DNA of 64,000 nucleotides from CAZTDU01 sp050248795 (GTDB lineage: Bacteria; Pseudomonadota; Gammaproteobacteria; Burkholderiales; SG8-39): contig JBFWRS010000005.1 of the NCBI GenBank assembly GCA_050248795.1, positions 1 through 64,000 on the forward strand, written 5' to 3'. Of the stretch, positions 37,020 through 45,483 are shown piece by piece. Each line of letters begins with the position of its first letter. The stretch's first letter is position 1. A model generated the notes under the pieces. That model ran no database searches. It had not been told where the DNA came from and was given only the letters and a program-made list of their open reading frames with translations. The translations under genes were made by a program, and so were the position numbers.

Positions 37020-37754
37020 TCACCGCCAGAACACCAGCCGCCGGTCGATCCAGTTGACGATCGCGTACCAGATCATGCTCGCCGCGGATGCCACCGCGAT
37101 CGCCGCCCAGACGCGCAGGAAGTCGATCTGCTGCGTGGCTTCGAAAATCGTCCAGCCGAGCCCCTTGTACGCGCTCAGCATCTCGGCAACGATGGCAACG
37201 ATCATGCTCCGCACCACGGCTACGCGCAGGCCGTTCATGATCGCCGGCAGGGCGGCGGGCAGGCGCAGCAGCGCCATCTGGCGCAGCGGCCCGGCGCCGA
37301 ACGAGCGCAGCAGGTTCGCCGCGGACTCGTCCACCGACCGCAGCCCCTGGTGCGCGTTGACGAATACCGCGAAGCCGACCGCCAGCGTCACCATCGCGAT
37401 CTTGGAGGCCGGCCCGGTGCCGAACCACAGCAGCGCCACCGGGGCGAACGCGACCACCGGCACCGAGTTCAAGGCCACCAGCGCGGGCAGCGCGACACGT
37501 TCAAGCCGCGGATAGAGCACGAAGGCCATCGCCAGCAGCATCGCGATCACCGTCCCGATCGCGTATCCGGCGGTCGCCTCCATCACGGTCATCGACGCCG
37601 CGTCCATCAGGCTCGGGAAATCCGCCACCGTGCGCATCGCGATCGCGCTCGGCGCCGGCAGCACGTAGACCGGCACACCGAAGGCGCGCACGATCACCTC
37701 CCACAGCGCGATGAACAGCAGCGGACCGGCAAAAGCTAGCGCGGCGCCGCGCAT
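37020..37754 (-). CDS. ABC importer permease 2 (SsuC/ThiX-type)
   Basis: 244 residues with six helices and the EAA-like loop (ESAANLLRSFGAGPLRQMALLRLPAALPAIMNGLR), typical of nitrate/sulfonate/taurine and pyrimidine-precursor importer permeases. The ATG at 37754 overlaps the stop of permease 1 as TGATG. It forms a heterodimer with permease 1. The substrate is inferred from the receptor; see that entry. Confidence 0.88.
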   Translation of the reverse strand: MRGAALAFAGPLLFIALWEVIVRAFGVPVYVLPAPSAIAMRTVADFPSLMDAASMTVMEATAGYAIGTVIAMLLAMAFVLYPRLERVALPALVALNSVPVVAFAPVALLWFGTGPASKIAMVTLAVGFAVFVNAHQGLRSVDESAANLLRSFGAGPLRQMALLRLPAALPAIMNGLRVAVVRSMIVAIVAEMLSAYKGLGWTIFEATQQIDFLRVWAAIAVASAASMIWYAIVNWIDRRLVFWR

Positions 37755-38500
37755 CAGATTTCCTGCTTCCACCAGATCCAGCGCCGCTCGATCGCCTCGA
37801 GCAGCGCGTAGAGCAGGATGCCGATCGCGCCGCAGATCACGATCACGCTCCACAGGCGCGGCAGGTTCTCGTTGTACATCGCCTGCAGCAGCAGGATGCC
37901 GAGGCCGACGGTGTCGCCGAACCACTCGCCGACGATGGCGCCGATCAACCCCAGGCTGATGCCGAGCTTGAGCGCCGCCGCGATCGACGGCATCGCGAAC
38001 GGCACGCGCAAGCGCCAGAACAGCGTCCACGCGCCGGCGCCGAAGCTGCGCAGCAGCGCCACGCGCTGGGGGTCCACCGACTGCATGCCGCGGCAGGTGT
38101 TCACGGTCACCGGAAACGCTGTGAGGTACATCGCGATTGCAACCTTCGACCAGATGCCGTTGCCCAGCCACATCACGACCAGCGCGCCGAATGCGATCAC
38201 CGGCACCGCCTGCGAGACGATGAACAGCGGGAACATCAGCCGCTCCAGCGTCCGCGACATGGCGAAGGCGCTGCCGAAGGCGAAGCCGACGGCGGCGCCG
38301 ATGCCGAAGCCGATCAGCGTTTCGGACAGCGTGCGCATGATGCCCCGCCAGATCAGCCCGAAGTTGCCCGCCATGTCCATGAACACCGCGCTTGCGGTCG
38401 GCATGATGTGCGGCCGCACGCTGAAGCCGCGCACCGCCAGCTCCCACAGCACGATCACGCCGCACAGCGCGAGCACCTGGCTGCCGAATCCGGTGCGCAT
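37754..38500 (-). CDS. ABC importer permease 1 (SsuC/ThiX-type)
   Basis: 248 residues, six helices, with the EAA-like loop QSVDPQRVALLRSFGAGAWTLFWRLRVPFAMPSI. It is similar to permease 2 and probably arose by duplication. Two permeases for one ATPase and one receptor are common in ThiXYZ-like and RibXY-like systems. It begins three bases after the ATPase stop. Confidence 0.88.
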   Translation of the reverse strand: MRTGFGSQVLALCGVIVLWELAVRGFSVRPHIMPTASAVFMDMAGNFGLIWRGIMRTLSETLIGFGIGAAVGFAFGSAFAMSRTLERLMFPLFIVSQAVPVIAFGALVVMWLGNGIWSKVAIAMYLTAFPVTVNTCRGMQSVDPQRVALLRSFGAGAWTLFWRLRVPFAMPSIAAALKLGISLGLIGAIVGEWFGDTVGLGILLLQAMYNENLPRLWSVIVICGAIGILLYALLEAIERRWIWWKQEI

Positions 38501-38503
38501 GCC

Positions 38504-39295
38504 TCAGCCCCCCGCCACCTGCTGGAAGCTCTTGATGCTTTCTTCCTCGATCGCGGCCAGCACCTGGCGCTTCAGCGCGATGAACTCCGGCGAGGTCAGC
38601 ATCTCGGCCGGCCGCGGGCGCTGCAACGGCACGTCGAGCACCAGCTTGATGCGCCCCGGCCGCGCGGTCATGACGAGGACGCGGTCGCCGAGGAATATCG
38701 CCTCGTCGACGTCGTGCGTGATGAAAAGGATGGTGCGCTGGTGCCGCTGCCAGATCTCCAGCAGCCAGCGCTGCATCAGGCTGCGCGTGAGCGCATCCAG
38801 CGCGCCGAAGGGTTCGTCGAGCAAGGTCAGGTCGCGCTCGAACAGGAACGTGCGCATCAACGCGACGCGCTGGCGCATGCCGCCGGAAAGCTGCTGCGGA
38901 TAGTGCTGCTCGAAGCCGGTGAGCCCGAACTCGCCGAACAGCGGCCCGGCGCGCTTCAGCGCCTCGGCGCGCGGCACGCCCTCCACCTGCAGCGGCAGGA
39001 TGGCGTTGTCGACCACGCGGCGCCAGGGCAGCAGCAGGTCGCGCTGCGGCATGAACGCCACCTTGCCCAGCAGGCTGGGCGCCGTCCGCGGCTCGCCGTT
39101 GTAGAGGATCTGCGCCCCCGCATCCGGCTCGGCCAGGCCGGCGAGGATGTTGAACAGCGTGCTCTTGCCGCAGCCGCTCGGTCCGACCACGGTGACGAAC
39201 TCGCCGCGCCCGATGTCTATGCCGATGCGATCCAGCGCAACAACCTCTCCGCGACCCGAGCCGAAGGTCTTGGAGAGGTTGGTGAGCTGTAGCAT
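38504..39295 (-). CDS. ABC importer ATP-binding protein (SsuB/TauB-type)
   Basis: 263 residues. Walker A is GPSGCGKST, the signature is LSGGMRQRVALMR, Walker B is LTLLDEPFGALD and the H-loop is FITHDVDEA. The ATG at 39295 gives MLQLTNLSKTFGSG; a TTG at 39331 would add 12 residues. It energises the two-permease importer. The receptor gene is 73 bases upstream, so all four are one operon. Confidence 0.9.
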   Translation of the reverse strand: MLQLTNLSKTFGSGRGEVVALDRIGIDIGRGEFVTVVGPSGCGKSTLFNILAGLAEPDAGAQILYNGEPRTAPSLLGKVAFMPQRDLLLPWRRVVDNAILPLQVEGVPRAEALKRAGPLFGEFGLTGFEQHYPQQLSGGMRQRVALMRTFLFERDLTLLDEPFGALDALTRSLMQRWLLEIWQRHQRTILFITHDVDEAIFLGDRVLVMTARPGRIKLVLDVPLQRPRPAEMLTSPEFIALKRQVLAAIEEESIKSFQQVAGG

Positions 39296-39368
39296 CGGCG
39301 CCGCGGCGGAAACCGCAGTGCCGTCGTTCAAGGCGTATCTGCCTTCGTTGAAGCCCGCGGCATGCGTG

Positions 39369-40391
39369 TTACATCTTCTTGTCGGCAGCCGGGACGGCGT
39401 CCCAGAACTTCGGCGCGAACGCGGTGCTGAAGTCCACCGGGCCCGAGATGACCTTGGCCTGGATGAGCATCTCCTGCGCACCCTTCAGGCGGGGCATGTC
39501 GAGCGCGCCCAGCCCTGCCTTGGTTCCCGCGTCGGCGGTCATCAGGCGCGCGACTTCCGCGAGCATCGCCACCTGGTGCGCGCGGTCGAGGCCGGGCGCG
39601 GCCGCCATGACGACATCCACCGCTTCGGCCTGGTTCTTGATCGCGTACTTCCAGCCGCGCAGCGTCGCGTTCATGAACCCCTGCACCGCCTTCGGCTTCC
39701 CGGCGATGACCTTCTCCGAGGTGATCAGCGAGTCGCGCGGCACGCTGATGCCGTAGTCGTCCGGCGCAAAGCTGCGCACCTTGATGCCGCGCGCCTTCAG
39801 CACGTTCATCTCGTTGTACAGCGTGACCATGGCGACGTCGGTTTCCTTGTTGATGAACGGCGTCATCGACACCGCCTGGGCGCTGAGGGTGTAGTCGGAC
39901 GGCTCCAGGCCGTTCTTGCGCAGCATCGCCACCACCGTGTGCTGCAGGCCGGTGAAGAACGACGTGATCTTCTTGCCCTTGAAGTCCTTGATGGTCTTGA
40001 TCGGCGAATCTTCCAGCACGACCATGACCACCGGCGTGCGCTGGTGCAGCATGCCGAGCGTGACCACCGGCAGCTTCTTGTCGCGCGCGGCGAGCGAGCT
40101 TTCGATGCCGCCGCCCACCGCGAAGGTGTCAGCACCCGAGGCGACCAGCGATTCGGCGTTCAGGTTGGGGCCGCCCGGGTTGATCGTCATGTCCAGGCCC
40201 TCGGCCTTGTAGTACCCCTTGGCCTTGGCGACATAGACGCCGGCGAACTGCGCCTGCGCCACCCACTTCAGCCGCACGCTGGCCTTTTCCTGCGCAGCGG
40301 CCGGCGACACCGCCGCCGTCGCCAGCGCGAAGGCAGCGGAAAGAACGAGCGCAGCGCGCCCGGGGCGGAACCGATTCTGAACGTCGAGCAT
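39369..40391 (-). CDS. NMT1/THI5-like ABC substrate-binding protein
   Basis: 340 residues with a cleavable signal peptide (hydrophobic stretch up to about residue 34, ending SPAAAQE). The mature start VRLKWVAQAQFAGVYVAKAKGYY fits the NMT1/ThiY family, which binds pyrimidine, riboflavin-like or sulfonate ligands. LWVA-type residues for a flat ring ligand cannot be verified. As first gene of the operon it should define the imported compound. Together with the hydantoinase and carbamoylase genes upstream, a pyrimidine- or hydantoin-like ring is plausible. Confidence 0.85.
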   Translation of the reverse strand: MLDVQNRFRPGRAALVLSAAFALATAAVSPAAAQEKASVRLKWVAQAQFAGVYVAKAKGYYKAEGLDMTINPGGPNLNAESLVASGADTFAVGGGIESSLAARDKKLPVVTLGMLHQRTPVVMVVLEDSPIKTIKDFKGKKITSFFTGLQHTVVAMLRKNGLEPSDYTLSAQAVSMTPFINKETDVAMVTLYNEMNVLKARGIKVRSFAPDDYGISVPRDSLITSEKVIAGKPKAVQGFMNATLRGWKYAIKNQAEAVDVVMAAAPGLDRAHQVAMLAEVARLMTADAGTKAGLGALDMPRLKGAQEMLIQAKVISGPVDFSTAFAPKFWDAVPAADKKM

Positions 40392-40466
40392 GACTATTCT
40401 CCTGAGAGTTTTTCTGACCTGAATGCGGGACCTACGCAGTAAGCAACATGTACCACATAACCTCGC

Positions 40467-40489
40467 GGCCGGGCCGACCGCACCCGGCC
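40467..40489 (-). terminator. Hairpin after the Bug receptor gene
   Basis: A perfect 7-bp stem GGCCGGG/CCCGGCC around nine bases begins six bases after the stop of the Bug gene. No T-run follows. It may be a Rho-assisted terminator or an RNA-stability element separating the two catabolic operons. Confidence 0.4.
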
Positions 40490-40494
40490 CTCTT

Positions 40495-41466
40495 TCACTG
40501 CACCTTGATGCCGGCTTCCTTGACCACCTTCGCCCATTTCGCGGTTTCCTCGCGCATCACCTCGGTGAGGCGCTCGGGCGTGCTGACGACCGCTATGGTG
40601 CCGATGGCGGCGAGCTTCTCGACCACGTCGGGGAGTTTCGCCACGCGGCCCAGTTCACGGTTGAGCGCGTCGATGACGGCGCGGGGCGTGCCGGCCGGCG
40701 CGTACAGCGCGCGCCAGCCGTCCACCACCACGCCGGGAAAGCCGGACTCGGCAAAGGTCGGCAGGTCGGCAAGGAACGGCGTGCGCTTCGAGCCGGTGAC
40801 TGCGATCGCCTTCAGCTTGCCCGCCTTGATGTGCCGCATCACGCCCGGCACCGAAGCGATGGAGAAGTGCGTCTCGCCGCCCAGCAGGCTCGCCACCGAT
40901 GGCGCGTTCCCCTTGTACGGGATATGCGTCATCGTTACCCCCGCTTCGCGCATGAAAAGCGCAGTGGCCACGTGCGCCGGCGTGCCGTTGCCGCCGGAGG
41001 CGAAGTTGAGCGACTGCTTCTTCGACAGCTCGATCAGGTCCTTCAGGCTGTTGACCGGCACCGACGGATTCACGACAAGCACGCTGTCAGACGACGATAC
41101 CAGCGACACCGGCGCGAGATCCTTCAGCGGGTCGAAGGTCATGCTCTTGAACAGCGACGGATTCACCGTCATCGCGGTATCGATCGCCCAGAGCAGCGTG
41201 TAGCCGTCCGGGGCCGCGCGCGCCACCAGGTCGCCGCCGATGTTGCCGCTCGCGCCGGGCTTGCTCTCCACGAGCATCGTGTGCCCCAGGCCCTGCGACA
41301 TCTTGTCGGCGAAAATGCGCGCCAGCGTGTCCAGCGGCCCGCCCGCCGGGTAGGGAACGATCATCCGTACCGGCTTGTTAGGGTAGTCCTGCGCCTGGGC
41401 GGCCCCCGTGAAAGCGACCGAAAGCAGCGCTGCCGCCAATGATGCGACGATTCTCGTGAAGTTCAT
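40495..41466 (-). CDS. Bug-family tripartite tricarboxylate transporter receptor
   Basis: 323 residues with a signal peptide cleaved near AQAQDYPNKP. The mature sequence YPNKPVRMIVPYPAGGPLDTLARI and ASGNIGGDLVARAAPDGYTLL are the hallmarks of the Bug (TctC-like) family expanded in Burkholderiales. These proteins bind small carboxylates or amides, and most lack neighbouring TctAB genes, as here. It is the last gene of the MocR-linked operon, 94 bases after the amidohydrolase. It may bind a product or substrate of that pathway. Confidence 0.9.
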   Translation of the reverse strand: MNFTRIVASLAAALLSVAFTGAAQAQDYPNKPVRMIVPYPAGGPLDTLARIFADKMSQGLGHTMLVESKPGASGNIGGDLVARAAPDGYTLLWAIDTAMTVNPSLFKSMTFDPLKDLAPVSLVSSSDSVLVVNPSVPVNSLKDLIELSKKQSLNFASGGNGTPAHVATALFMREAGVTMTHIPYKGNAPSVASLLGGETHFSIASVPGVMRHIKAGKLKAIAVTGSKRTPFLADLPTFAESGFPGVVVDGWRALYAPAGTPRAVIDALNRELGRVAKLPDVVEKLAAIGTIAVVSTPERLTEVMREETAKWAKVVKEAGIKVQ

Positions 41467-41560
41467 GCCGTCCTCCGTTGTGTTCAGTTATGCACCATGA
41501 AAACGCAAAATCCGGGCCCTGCATGCATCACCGCTATCGGGAGCATGTTTCGTGCCCGCT

Positions 41561-43066
41561 TCAAGCCGCCGCCTCCTCTTCGCAGGCAGGGCAGAAAGAC
41601 ATGGGGCTGAGCGCGTCCGCGCTGCGGCCGAGCGCATCGGATGCCTGCCAGCCAGCCCAGATGCGCTCGGCAGAGGCCTGCGCGCGCGCGCGCAGCGCGG
41701 CGAAGTCGACGCCGGGAATGCTGCCGGCCTGCATGCGCACCTTGCCGGCGACGATGGTGGTGTCGACGTCGTCGCCGATGCCGCACTCGACCAGTGCCTT
41801 CACCGGATCGCGCACCGGTCCGAAGCGCAGGCCGCCGCGACCGGAGAGGTCGATGATGACGACGTCCGCGCGCGCGCCGGCCTGCAGCCGGCCGAGGTCC
41901 TCGCGCCCCAGCGACCGCGCGCCGGCGAGCGTCGCCGCAGCGAACACCTCCGCCGCGCTTGCCGCGCGGTAGTTACGGCTCATGACCTTGCCGTGGTGGG
42001 ACGCGGCGCGCATGTTGAGGATCATGTCGCGCGGATAGGTGTCCGTGCCGAGCGCCACGTTCACCCCGGCCTCGCGATACTTCTGCCACGAATCCAGCGC
42101 GCGGCCGCGCCGCACCAGGTTCACCGGGCAGTGCGAGATCGAAACCCCCGCCGCGCCCATCAGCCGCAGGTCGTGCGCCCCGGAATAGTTGAGCAGCGGG
42201 TTCTCGCCGATGAAATTGCCGTGCCCGATGTTCAGCGTCGGCCGCAGCATGCCGACGCTGTCCAGCAGTTCGATCGGCGTCATGCGATGCTCGCGCACCA
42301 CGTGGTGGAATTCGAGCACGTTGTAGGCGGCGTGCGTGGCCATCGGCAACGCGAGCGCGTCCGCAGTCTCGCGGGTGCGCTCGAGCAGCGGCACGCTCAT
42401 CGCTTCGAGCTCCCGCGCGACGAGAACACCGCGCACCAGCCCCGCCCCGGACGCGCTCACGCGCTCGATGCAGGCCAGCGCCTCGTCCAGCGCGCGGAAT
42501 CCCGCGGCTTCGTCCAGCGCGAGCTCCAGCCTGCCCCTGGCATCGCCCACCCAGTGCCCGCCGCAGAAGCCCGGCCCGAGGTAGCCGCGCATGCCGAGTT
42601 GCGCGCACTGCCGCGCGAGCGCTTCCTGCGTGCGCACGCCAGCGCCGAACTCGACGAAGGTGGTGATGCCGTTCCGCAGCATCTCCGCCACGGTGAATGT
42701 GGCGTGCAGCTCGAGCTCCTGCGCAAGCTCGGGGTCGCCGTCGCGCATGTAGCGCAGGTCGCCTTCGATGCGCGTCCCCGCGCGCGGCGCGCTGACTTCG
42801 AGGAAGGGCTGGCCGAAGGCGTCGGCGCGGCCGGCGTCGCTTATCAGCCGGTGCGCGCCGCGATGCCCGGAGTGCACGTGCGTATCGACAAACCCGGGGC
42901 AGACGAGCTTGCCCGCCGCATCCAGCGTGACATCCACGCCGCCGTCGAACTTCGGCCCGACGTAGATGATGGTGTCGTCCTCGAACACCACCTGGTGATC
43001 CCGCTCCAGGCAGTGCCGGCCCTGCCTGTGGCCGACCACCCAACCGCCCTGGATGCAGGTTCTCAC
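41561..43066 (-). CDS. Amidohydrolase (ATZ/TRZ, cytosine-deaminase-like)
   Basis: 501 residues from the GTG at 43066. Metal-site elements are DTHVHSGHRG (HxH), MATHAAYN, NIGHGNF and LGTDTYPRDM, the standard order for the amidohydrolase superfamily deaminase branch. The preceding LVCPGFVDTHVH and the closing ADVVIIDLSG are typical. The family removes amino, chloro or alkylamino groups from N-heterocycles such as s-triazines, cytosine or guanine. It lies directly after the LLM monooxygenase gene. A ring deaminase role in the same pathway is inferred. Confidence 0.84.
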   Translation of the reverse strand: MRTCIQGGWVVGHRQGRHCLERDHQVVFEDDTIIYVGPKFDGGVDVTLDAAGKLVCPGFVDTHVHSGHRGAHRLISDAGRADAFGQPFLEVSAPRAGTRIEGDLRYMRDGDPELAQELELHATFTVAEMLRNGITTFVEFGAGVRTQEALARQCAQLGMRGYLGPGFCGGHWVGDARGRLELALDEAAGFRALDEALACIERVSASGAGLVRGVLVARELEAMSVPLLERTRETADALALPMATHAAYNVLEFHHVVREHRMTPIELLDSVGMLRPTLNIGHGNFIGENPLLNYSGAHDLRLMGAAGVSISHCPVNLVRRGRALDSWQKYREAGVNVALGTDTYPRDMILNMRAASHHGKVMSRNYRAASAAEVFAAATLAGARSLGREDLGRLQAGARADVVIIDLSGRGGLRFGPVRDPVKALVECGIGDDVDTTIVAGKVRMQAGSIPGVDFAALRARAQASAERIWAGWQASDALGRSADALSPMSFCPACEEEAAA

Positions 43067-43074
43067 GCGGCGTC

Positions 43075-44067
43075 CTAGGCGAAGATCTCGCCGAGCGTCG
43101 TGATGGTCCGCAGCACCTTGTCGTGCGGCAGGCTCGGCCACTGCACCCGCATCAGGAAGTGGTTCACGCCGAGCAGCCCGTGGTAGCGCTGGATCTCGTC
43201 CCTGACGAAGGCCTTGTCGCCGATGATGAAGCGGTCGCGCACGAAATCCTCGAACGGCTGCTGGAAGGATTCGGCCCCCTTCGACTGCGCGTCCAGCCCC
43301 CACGAGGAGTAGGCGGCGTACTTGTACTGCAGCGCCGCCTTGCATTCCTCGAGCGCCTTCTCGCGCGTCGGCCCGATGTAGCACTCGCGCGTGATCGGCG
43401 CGTCCTCGGGGAAGGGCTTGCCGGCCTCCTTCAGCGTGTCGCGATACAGCTTCATCTGCGGCACCAGGTCCTTCAGGTGCGCGAAGTTGGTGATCAGCCA
43501 GGCGTCGCCGATCTGCGCCGCGCGCCGGATCGCCGGATCCACCACGGCGGCGAGCCAGATCGGCGGCCCGCCCTTCCTGATCGGCTTGAGTCCGATGCCC
43601 ATGTCCTCGACCGTGAAGATCTTGCCCTTGTAGTTCACGCGATCCTCGGTCCAGAAGCGGCGCATCAGTTCCACGCCCTCGGTGATGCGCAGCACGCGCT
43701 CCTTCAGCGGCACGTTGAAGGCGTTGAACTCGGCCTCGCGGTAGCCGATGCCGATGCCGAGCACGTAGCGCCCGCCCGAGAGCAGGTCGAGCGTGACCGC
43801 GTCCTCGGCGACGTGGATCGGGTTGAGCAGCGGCATGATGAGGATGTTGGGCCCGATGGTCATGCCCTCGGCCTCGCGCAGCAGCCACGACAGCATCGGG
43901 ATCGGCGCCAGCATCTGCATCGGCTGGGTGGCGTAATGGTGCGGCACCCACAGCGACGAGAAGCCGCTGCGCTTCGCCGTGCGCACCTGTTCGAGCATTT
44001 CCTTCAACGCCGCCGGGACGTTCGTCTCCGGCGTGAACTGCGTGCCGATGTAGAGGCCGACCTTCAT
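43075..44067 (-). CDS. LLM-class flavin-dependent monooxygenase
   Basis: 330 residues of the bacterial luciferase-like family, beginning MKVGLYIGTQFTPETN, with LWVPHHYATQP, LGIGIGYREAEFNAF and PPIWLAAVVDP. It uses FMNH2 and oxygen and needs a flavin reductase partner; the flavodoxin-fold gene at 27185 is one candidate. A good ribosome binding site (AGGAGA) precedes the ATG. It overlaps the MmgE/PrpD gene as ATGA. RutA, which opens uracil, belongs to this class, but this protein is not clearly RutA. Confidence 0.86.
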   Translation of the reverse strand: MKVGLYIGTQFTPETNVPAALKEMLEQVRTAKRSGFSSLWVPHHYATQPMQMLAPIPMLSWLLREAEGMTIGPNILIMPLLNPIHVAEDAVTLDLLSGGRYVLGIGIGYREAEFNAFNVPLKERVLRITEGVELMRRFWTEDRVNYKGKIFTVEDMGIGLKPIRKGGPPIWLAAVVDPAIRRAAQIGDAWLITNFAHLKDLVPQMKLYRDTLKEAGKPFPEDAPITRECYIGPTREKALEECKAALQYKYAAYSSWGLDAQSKGAESFQQPFEDFVRDRFIIGDKAFVRDEIQRYHGLLGVNHFLMRVQWPSLPHDKVLRTITTLGEIFA

Positions 44068-45482
44068 GCTGTGTGTCTCCTGGAACCATGGTTGGATTGC
44101 GCAGCGGCGGCGCCGAGCACGCCGGCAAGGCGGTGCACGTCCGGTGCCTCCGCAAGGCCGGCGCACGCGGCGGCGAGCGCCTGCGCGCGATCGCCGAAGC
44201 CGCACTCGTCGAGCAGTCCCGCCGCCTTGCGCTCGACCTCGGCATGCAGCAGCCCCGGTTCCGCGCGGTACTGCGGCGCCTCCGGGTCTCCGCTCGGGCA
44301 TTCGCTGAAATAGCGGCGCTCGCTGCCGTCCTGCAGGCGGACCTTCATCTCGATCCAGTAGTCCTGCGGGTAGCGCGCCGTGTACTCGTCATCCTCGACG
44401 ACCTCGACGCGGCGCGATACCGCGAGCACCGCCTCGTCCCGGATCGCCTGCTCGGTGAAGTCGGCCAGCGACACCCTGCCGCGCACCAGCGCGACCGCGA
44501 CGCCGTAGGGGACGTTGAACTGCGCGTCCACCGGATTCCTCGGCTCGCGGTGGTACGACAGCACGTCGGTGCGGTAAAGGCGCACCGCCACTTCGCGGAT
44601 CTGAGCGGGGGCAACGCCTTCCGCGTGCGCCGCGATTGCAAGGTCGATCGCACCGTGCTCGAAGCGGCAGCACGGGTAGGGCTTGATCGCGGTGCCGAGC
44701 GCGCGCCAGTCGCTGCCCAGGTTCCGCGTCATCGCGCCGAGGTCGGTCTTCTCGCCGTACGAGAACGCGTTGATGAAGCCGTTGTCGCCCTCGAAGATCG
44801 TCGCCGGCCCGGTAAAGCCTTCCTTCGCCAGCCGCGCCGCCAGCACGCCGTTGGACGCCGCGCGCCCGGGATGCAGCCGCTTGATCCACGAGCCGTCGGC
44901 GCGCCACTCGGTGAGTCCGCATGCCTGCGTGCCGGCGATGCCGAATGCACGCACCAGCGCGTCGCGCTCGAGGCCGATGGCGACGCCCGCCGCCGCCGCC
45001 GCGCCGAACACGCCGCACAGCGCCGTCGGGTGAACGCCGTGGTAGAACTGGCTGCCGCGGAACACCTCGCCCAGCCGGCACGTCACCTCGTAGCCGATGA
45101 GCAGCGCGCGCAGGAATGCAAGGCCGCTCGCATCGGCGGCTTCTGCCGCGGCAAGCGCCGCCGGCACCACCACCGCGCCCGGATGCAGCACCGCGATGCG
45201 GTGGTCGTCGTCCAGCTCCAGCGCGTGCGCGAACGCACCGTTGGCGAGCGCCGCGTCCCAGGCCGAGGTCAGCCTGCCGGCGCCAAGCACCGTGGCCTCG
45301 GGCCTGCCGGCCGCGGCGAGGATGGTTCGCGACACCGCGGTGCTGGAGGGCGCGGTGCTGCCCGCCAGCGTCACCGCAAGGGTGTCCAGCGCGTACGTGC
45401 GCATGCGGCTGGCGAGCGCAACGTCCGCGCGAACCGACGGATCGAGCGCGAGGTCGGCCAGCGACTCGGCGATGGTCGCCAT
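44064..45482 (-). CDS. MmgE/PrpD family protein
   Basis: 472 residues with family blocks ALELDDDHRIAVLHPGAVVVPAAL, GYEVTCRLGEVF and HPTALCGVFGAAAAAGV. Close to the C-terminal region are KPYPCCRFEHGAIDLA and SYHREPRNPVDAQFNVPYGVAVAL. PrpD is 2-methylcitrate dehydratase, but most members have unassigned roles as dehydratases or isomerases. The ATG at 45482 is one base after the hydantoinase stop. The upstream frame extension is spurious. Confidence 0.85.
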   Translation of the reverse strand: MATIAESLADLALDPSVRADVALASRMRTYALDTLAVTLAGSTAPSSTAVSRTILAAAGRPEATVLGAGRLTSAWDAALANGAFAHALELDDDHRIAVLHPGAVVVPAALAAAEAADASGLAFLRALLIGYEVTCRLGEVFRGSQFYHGVHPTALCGVFGAAAAAGVAIGLERDALVRAFGIAGTQACGLTEWRADGSWIKRLHPGRAASNGVLAARLAKEGFTGPATIFEGDNGFINAFSYGEKTDLGAMTRNLGSDWRALGTAIKPYPCCRFEHGAIDLAIAAHAEGVAPAQIREVAVRLYRTDVLSYHREPRNPVDAQFNVPYGVAVALVRGRVSLADFTEQAIRDEAVLAVSRRVEVVEDDEYTARYPQDYWIEMKVRLQDGSERRYFSECPSGDPEAPQYRAEPGLLHAEVERKAAGLLDECGFGDRAQALAAACAGLAEAPDVHRLAGVLGAAAAQSNHGSRRHTA

Positions 45483-45483
45483 G

